Source of the DNA: CAZGMC01 sp964526565 | GTDB taxonomy: Bacteria; Pseudomonadota; Alphaproteobacteria; DSM-16000; Inquilinaceae | NCBI GenBank assembly: GCA_964526565.1 | Contig: CAZGMC010000092.1 | Span: 1-17,234 of the forward strand | DNA: 17,234 nt | Direction: 5' to 3' | Part shown: positions 12,940 to 17,234 of the stretch, piece after piece | Numbering within the stretch: the first letter of the stretch is position 1 | How the letters are laid out: the number at the start of each line of letters is the position of its first letter | Translations under genes and position numbers: made by a program | The notes under the pieces: generated by a model | Databases searched by the model: none | What the model was told of the DNA's origin: nothing | What the model saw: the letters and a program-made list of their open reading frames with translations, nothing else

Positions 12940-14491
12940 CCACGCCGGTGCCGGAATTGTCCAGGGCCGGCCCGGCCGGATTCGGCCGCAGCCGCGCCAG
13001 CGCCTCGGCCGGCATGGCCATGGCCCCGGCCGGCTCCGGCACGTCGGCCATGATGGCGGCGCCGTTCAGGTAGGTCGCCCGCAGCGCCACTGCCGCCGCC
13101 GCCATCGGTCTCGATTTGAGGCCCCACACATAGATGCGCTGGCTGCCGGCCGCCGCCGCGAAGCGGTCGAGCAGAGTCTTGACGTTGCCCGCGGCCGGGT
13201 CGTGCGCTGCAATGTCGCAGCCGATGGCGGCCGGCTGGCAGTGGCGCAGCACCTCGATCCGCGGCTCCGACAGGGTGGTGCGGACCAGCAGGTCGCGGCA
13301 CAGCGGCCGGACCATCGCGCCCAGGCCGATCATGTGGTCGGCGTTGGCCGCTGCCGGCACCTCGGTGACCTCCAGCAGCAGATAGCGCAGGCGCGCAGCG
13401 TCGGAGAAGGCGCGCAGGATCGCCGCCACCGTCGTCCAGTACGGTGCCTGTAGCGAGGCGAAGCGCAGCGGCACGATCAGCGGCACGCCGCGGCGTTTGT
13501 CGATGGCCTGGATCAGCCGCGTCAGCGCCCCGTGCAGCAGGGCGAAATCCAGCGTCGCCGCCTGGGCGGGCAGCGCCTGCGGCGGCAGCACCGCGCCGCC
13601 GGTCAGCGTGCGGTCCCCGAGCTGGCGCCGCGGCAGGCACAGATAGGCATCGATCGCCTGCCAGCGGGCACCCCAGGTCGGCCGGAACACGATGCCGACA
13701 CCCGGCGGCACTGCCGCGGCCGCGTCGGCCGCGCCGTGGCCGCCCCAGCCGCCGCGCCCGCCACCTTCCGGCGGCCAGAGCAGCGGCACCCAGTGCGGTG
13801 CATCAGCCGCCGCCGCGCGCTCGTCCTGCCCTGCTGCGCCGTTCAACGACGCCGGCCCGGCCGCTGCCTCGGGCGGCGCCGCCCGGTCGCCGGGCCGGGC
13901 CACCGGGACGGCCTCGGCCAGCACGCTCGACAGGGCCGCCTCGTCCAGTGCACCGTCGCTGCCGCGGATGTCGTCGATGCCGATCTCGGCGACGCAGATC
14001 TGGGCGCCGACGAAGCGCTCGCCGATCAGCCGGTGCATCAGCTCGTTGGCGATGACGACGGCCTGGCGCCGCCCCTCCGCCTCGGACTGCCCGCTGAACG
14101 ACAGGATGAAGGTGTCATCGCCGTGGCGCCCGCACACCGTCTTCGGCCCGAGGAAGCGGCGCACGATCCCGGCGAAGATCAGGTCGACCCTGTCGGCCAG
14201 TCGCGCCCATTCGGTCCCGATCGTCTCCTTGAAGCGGCGCAGGGTGATGACGTGCAGCTTCGTCGCCAGGATGCCCGGCTCGAGCCTGAGGATCTCGTCC
14301 AGGGTCAGCGACGAGAAGTCGAGTGATTCCACCAGCGACGAGGCACGCTGGTGGCCCGCACGCCGCCGGTCCGCCCGCCGGTCCGTGCCGTCACCGAACA
14401 GCCGCGGCCAGGGGAACCGTCGCAGATATCGCGGCAACAGTGGCAGTTTCATCCGGGCGCACCAGAAGGACGGCACGAGCGTCGACATCAT
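12905..14491 (-). CDS. degenerate GGDEF/EAL-like protein
   Basis: This protein has up to 528 residues; starts at 14491, 14488 or 14452 are possible, none with a good ribosome site. Residues about 60-175 look like a GGDEF domain in which the signature has become GRHGDDTF (121-128), with His-Gly-Asp-Asp in place of Gly-Gly-Asp-Glu, so diguanylate cyclase activity is unlikely. Residues 196-262 are an Ala/Gly/Pro-rich linker. Residues about 265-490 resemble the TIM-barrel of an EAL domain (GIVFRPTWGARWQAIDAYLCLP, LLLEVTEVP, LCRDLLVRTTL) without an EAL motif or the usual metal ligands. It may be a c-di-GMP receptor or a scaffold rather than an enzyme. There is no signal peptide or membrane segment. 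It is divergent from the sensor kinase at 14737 and its 3' end overlaps rpmE by 35 bp. Confidence 0.75.
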   Translation of the reverse strand: MMSTLVPSFWCARMKLPLLPRYLRRFPWPRLFGDGTDRRADRRRAGHQRASSLVESLDFSSLTLDEILRLEPGILATKLHVITLRRFKETIGTEWARLADRVDLIFAGIVRRFLGPKTVCGRHGDDTFILSFSGQSEAEGRRQAVVIANELMHRLIGERFVGAQICVAEIGIDDIRGSDGALDEAALSSVLAEAVPVARPGDRAAPPEAAAGPASLNGAAGQDERAAAADAPHWVPLLWPPEGGGRGGWGGHGAADAAAAVPPGVGIVFRPTWGARWQAIDAYLCLPRRQLGDRTLTGGAVLPPQALPAQAATLDFALLHGALTRLIQAIDKRRGVPLIVPLRFASLQAPYWTTVAAILRAFSDAARLRYLLLEVTEVPAAANADHMIGLGAMVRPLCRDLLVRTTLSEPRIEVLRHCQPAAIGCDIAAHDPAAGNVKTLLDRFAAAAGSQRIYVWGLKSRPMAAAAVALRATYLNGAAIMADVPEPAGAMAMPAEALARLRPNPAGPALDNSGTGVVTSGRSPGSAC

Positions 14492-14736
14492 GGTGCCAGC
14501 AGATGAACACTTGGTTTAGGTGGGCACCTGACGGAACAGGCCATGCTGCGCTGCGACGAGCGGCCGCCGCGCGGCTAACTCCCGTTGAATTTTCATGGTC
14601 ATCCGGTGTGCGATACCGCCAGTCGAATTAACCCTGCGGTCAGCAAATGCCGCCTATAGTTCCGGCGCTGCAACGGCAGTGCAACATGGTCGTGCCCTGC
14701 AGCCGCCCCGTTGCCGCCCGCCGAGCGGAGCCCACA
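14492..14736. promoter_or_regulatory. divergent spacer with a candidate -10 box for the kinase
   Basis: This 245-bp spacer separates the GGDEF/EAL-like gene and the kinase gene. TATAGT at 14655-14660 is a good -10 box for rightward transcription, but the best -35-like string (TTAACC, 14628-14633) is too far away at 21 bp. The Shine-Dalgarno GGAG of the kinase is at 14727-14730. No other element stands out. Confidence 0.35.
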
Positions 14737-17234
14737 GTGACTGTTCCCGCCACCGTCCGACCGGATGCGATGGACGCCTTGCGGCAGCTGGCACGCCTGT
14801 GCCGGACGGCGGGCGGCGACCCGGCGGCACGGCTCACCGATATCGTCCGCATTGCCCGGCCGGCGCTGGGGGCCGGGCGGCTGAGCATCCGGCTGGTCGC
14901 GGGCGAGCCGGTCACCGTCGAGGACATCGCTGCCGAGGGGCTGACGGTGGGTTCGGACCACAGCGGCACGCCGTCCCGGCTCGAGATGCCCATACCGGGC
15001 GACGACCGGCCCGTCGGTGTGCTGCGCGCCGAGTTCGCCAGCGACGCCGCCCTGCGGACGGCGTCGCCGGCGTTCGCCGCCGCAGTGGCCGAGTTCGCGG
15101 CGGCCGCCGTCGCCGCGGCGGCGCGGGAGCGCGAGATCACCGATCTGCTGGAGCGCACAGCCCTGCTCGACAGCATCCTGCAGGGCATGCCGCGAGCCCT
15201 GTTCTGGACCGATTGCGACGGCCGACTGCTCGGCTGCAACGAGAGATTCGCCCGTAGCCTGGGGGTGGACGACCCTGCCGCCCTGACCGGCCGGCTGCCG
15301 CACGACCTGTTGCCGCCGGACCGGGCCGAGACCTGGCAGCGCATCGGTGAGCACGTCATCGGCCACGACCGGTCGGTCGTCGACCATGAGGAAATCTTCA
15401 AGGGACCGGACGGCGACGCGCGCACGATCCTGGTCAGCCGCGTGCCGCTGCACGACCGTGCGGGCGGCGTCCGCGGCCTGGTCGGCGCCTTCATGGACAT
15501 TACCGAGACGAAGCAGGGGCAGCGCGACCTGACGGAGAACGAGGCCAGGCTGCGCAGTGCCATGGCCGTGCTGGAGGACCGCCTGCGGTTCGAGCGCACG
15601 CTGCTGGACACAATTCCGAACCCGATCTTCTACAAGGACATGGCCGGCCGCTACATGGGGTGCAACCGTGCCTTCGAACCCGTCTGCGGCCTGTCCGCCG
15701 AGGCGCTGGTCGGCAAGACCCTGGCCGACGTGGCACCGTCGGAGCTTGGCGAGACCTACTGTCAGGCGGATTGGGCGCTGCTGGCCAAAGGCGGTACGCA
15801 GTGCTATGAAAGTCTGGTGCGCTACGCCGACGGGCGGCAGCGCGACGTCCTGTTCTACAAGGCCCCTTTCACCACCGCCGACGGCGAGACGGCCGGCATC
15901 GTCGGAGTCATGCTCGACATCTCCGCGCGCAAGCAGGCTGAGCGCGCCCTGGTGGAAAGCGAGTGCCGCTTCCGCGACGTGGCAGAGGCCGCCGGAGAGT
16001 ACATCTGGGAGGTCGACCACGAGGGCCGGTACACCTTCGTGACCGGGCAGGTCGCCGCGGTGCTCGGCTATTCGGCCGACGAACTGCTCGGCCACACGCC
16101 GTTTGACGTCATGCCCGAACCCGACATGCACCGCGTGCTCGACGAGTTCGCCGCAGCCGTGCACGGCGGCACCGCCTTCACTGGACTGGAGCACCGCAGC
16201 CTGCACAAGGACGGGCGCATCGTCTGGCAGCGCGTCAACGGCGTGCCGATGCGTGACGCCGACGGCGCCGTGATCGGCTACCGCGGCGCCGCCATGGACA
16301 TCACGGAGAGCAAGCGTGTCCGCCAGTCGCTGATCGACAGCGAGCGCAAGCTGCGCGAGGCCGAGCGGATCGCCCGCGTCGGCTACTGGTCGCTGTCGCC
16401 GGACGGCCGGATGACCGACTGGTCGGCCGCGCTGTCCGACATCTGGCAGCGCGATCCGGCGGCGGGCCCGCCGGATCTGGAGGCCGTTCTGGCCACGGTC
16501 CATCCCGACGACCGCGCCGCGGCCTTGACCGTGATGACCGGCACGGCGGAGCAGGCCCAGGTCGAGTTCCGCATCATCCTGCCGGACGGGTCGGAGCGCT
16601 ACGTGTTCACCGACTGCCGGACGGAGCCGGGCGATGGCGGCCGGCCGGTCCGCCGCTACGGGACGGCCCAGGACGTGACCGAGCGCCGGCTCGCCGAGAA
16701 GAAGGTGGAAGAGAGCGAACGGCGCTATCGCCTGCTGGCCAACAACGCCACCGACATGATCTCGCTGCACGGCGCCGACGGCGCCTTCCTGTATGTGTCG
16801 CCATCGTGCGAGCGGCTGATCGGCTTTCATCCGGACGAGCTCGTCGGCCGGACCGCCTACGCCCTGTTCCACTGCGACGACCTGACGACGATCTGCGATC
16901 CGTGGGAGGCGGCCGCCGAGGACGATGGCATCTTTACCGTGACCTACCGCATCCGCCACAAGGACGGCACCTGGATCTGGTTCGAGACGACCAGCACCCG
17001 CGCCGAGGAAGGCGAGCCGGGCCGGCCGGCGACGATCGTGTCGGTGTCGCGCGATGTGGGCGAGCGGGTCCGCTACGAGATGGAGCTGGAGGAGGAACGC
17101 CGCCGCATCGAGGACCAGGCCTCGTACCTGGCCGACGCCGCCGGCAAGCTGGCGGCGGCGCGCCAGGATGCCGAGGAGGCGCGCGCCGCCGCCGAGGACG
17201 CCAACCGGGCCAAGTCGCAGTTCCTGGCCACCAT
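14737..17234 (+). CDS. multi-PAS sensor histidine kinase, 3' end beyond window
   Basis: The first 832 residues are present with no stop codon. I start at GTG 14737, which has GGAG 6 nt upstream; an in-frame ATG at 14686 lacks such a site. Residues 1-135 resemble a GAF domain. Five PAS/PAC units follow at roughly 145-260, 283-400, 408-527, 540-652 and 664-778. Most end in a DIT/DVT-type PAC linker (MDITETK, MLDISARK, MDITESK, AQDVTER, SRDVGER). A charged coiled coil (about 778-822) leads into AKSQFLAT, which normally directly precedes the H-box SHEIRTPLN; the window ends there. No membrane segment or signal peptide is seen, so it is a cytoplasmic sensor. Many such proteins are hybrid kinases with C-terminal receiver domains; that cannot be seen here. 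It is divergent from the GGDEF/EAL-like gene, suggesting a shared signalling role. Confidence 0.93.
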   Translation, partial: MTVPATVRPDAMDALRQLARLCRTAGGDPAARLTDIVRIARPALGAGRLSIRLVAGEPVTVEDIAAEGLTVGSDHSGTPSRLEMPIPGDDRPVGVLRAEFASDAALRTASPAFAAAVAEFAAAAVAAAAREREITDLLERTALLDSILQGMPRALFWTDCDGRLLGCNERFARSLGVDDPAALTGRLPHDLLPPDRAETWQRIGEHVIGHDRSVVDHEEIFKGPDGDARTILVSRVPLHDRAGGVRGLVGAFMDITETKQGQRDLTENEARLRSAMAVLEDRLRFERTLLDTIPNPIFYKDMAGRYMGCNRAFEPVCGLSAEALVGKTLADVAPSELGETYCQADWALLAKGGTQCYESLVRYADGRQRDVLFYKAPFTTADGETAGIVGVMLDISARKQAERALVESECRFRDVAEAAGEYIWEVDHEGRYTFVTGQVAAVLGYSADELLGHTPFDVMPEPDMHRVLDEFAAAVHGGTAFTGLEHRSLHKDGRIVWQRVNGVPMRDADGAVIGYRGAAMDITESKRVRQSLIDSERKLREAERIARVGYWSLSPDGRMTDWSAALSDIWQRDPAAGPPDLEAVLATVHPDDRAAALTVMTGTAEQAQVEFRIILPDGSERYVFTDCRTEPGDGGRPVRRYGTAQDVTERRLAEKKVEESERRYRLLANNATDMISLHGADGAFLYVSPSCERLIGFHPDELVGRTAYALFHCDDLTTICDPWEAAAEDDGIFTVTYRIRHKDGTWIWFETTSTRAEEGEPGRPATIVSVSRDVGERVRYEMELEEERRRIEDQASYLADAAGKLAAARQDAEEARAAAEDANRAKSQFLAT

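Noticed and set aside
14599..16959. A 786-residue minus-strand open frame
   Set aside because: It is antisense to the PAS kinase, whose frame shows repeated PAS/PAC patterns and the pre-H-box AKSQFLAT.

Overview
The window is very GC-rich bacterial DNA with the look of an alphaproteobacterium of the Rhodospirillales type. Coding is dense, spacers are short, the tRNA gene has no encoded CCA, bL31 is a 73-residue form with a single cysteine, and the gene set (OpgH, NagA, multi-PAS histidine kinase, GGDEF/EAL-like protein) fits that group. The genus cannot be told from the sequence. The window opens inside a short tandem repeat, contains a 100-N assembly gap, and ends inside a histidine kinase gene.

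Layout. 1-70: five copies of a 14-bp tandem repeat. 185-941: an unrecognised 168-residue protein facing a very charged 59-residue protein. 1173-2099: a tight two-gene operon of an unrecognised 152-residue protein and a HEPN-like protein with an R-N-x3-H motif. 2101-2175: a 12-bp tandem repeat that starts next to the HEPN stop codon and ends in a hairpin. 2267-4342: a superfamily 1 (UvrD-like) helicase with a RelE/ParE-like N-terminal domain. 4400-6435: an N-acetylglucosamine kinase and NagA pair, which should phosphorylate GlcNAc and deacetylate GlcNAc-6-P for amino-sugar or cell-wall recycling.

6671-9417 is an islet of clearly lower GC (one hand-counted 60-base line gives 43%, against 83% for a line inside the kinase gene). 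It carries a Wzy/O-antigen-ligase-like membrane protein and a GT4 glycosyltransferase, both on the minus strand. It abuts a broken purU gene (about 9490-9895) that has a frameshift and has lost its C-terminal half. The islet looks like a surface-polysaccharide module acquired by transfer, with purU damaged at its edge. 10045-10275 is a small protein resembling the N-terminal half of COG3514/BrnA-type antitoxins.

10455-12371 encodes OpgH, the osmoregulated periplasmic glucan glucosyltransferase, without a neighbouring opgG. Its stop codon lies in the first unit of a 16-bp tandem array that broke the assembly. Then come tRNA-Val(CAC) on the minus strand and rpmE (bL31) on the plus strand, each with a recognisable sigma-70-type promoter in the short divergent spacer. 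12905-14491 is a degenerate GGDEF/EAL-like protein (minus), divergent from a large multi-PAS sensor histidine kinase that runs off the right edge.

The best candidates for something undescribed are the HEPN operon with its unknown partner next to the RelE-helicase fusion, and the habit of short tandem repeats of starting at stop codons.
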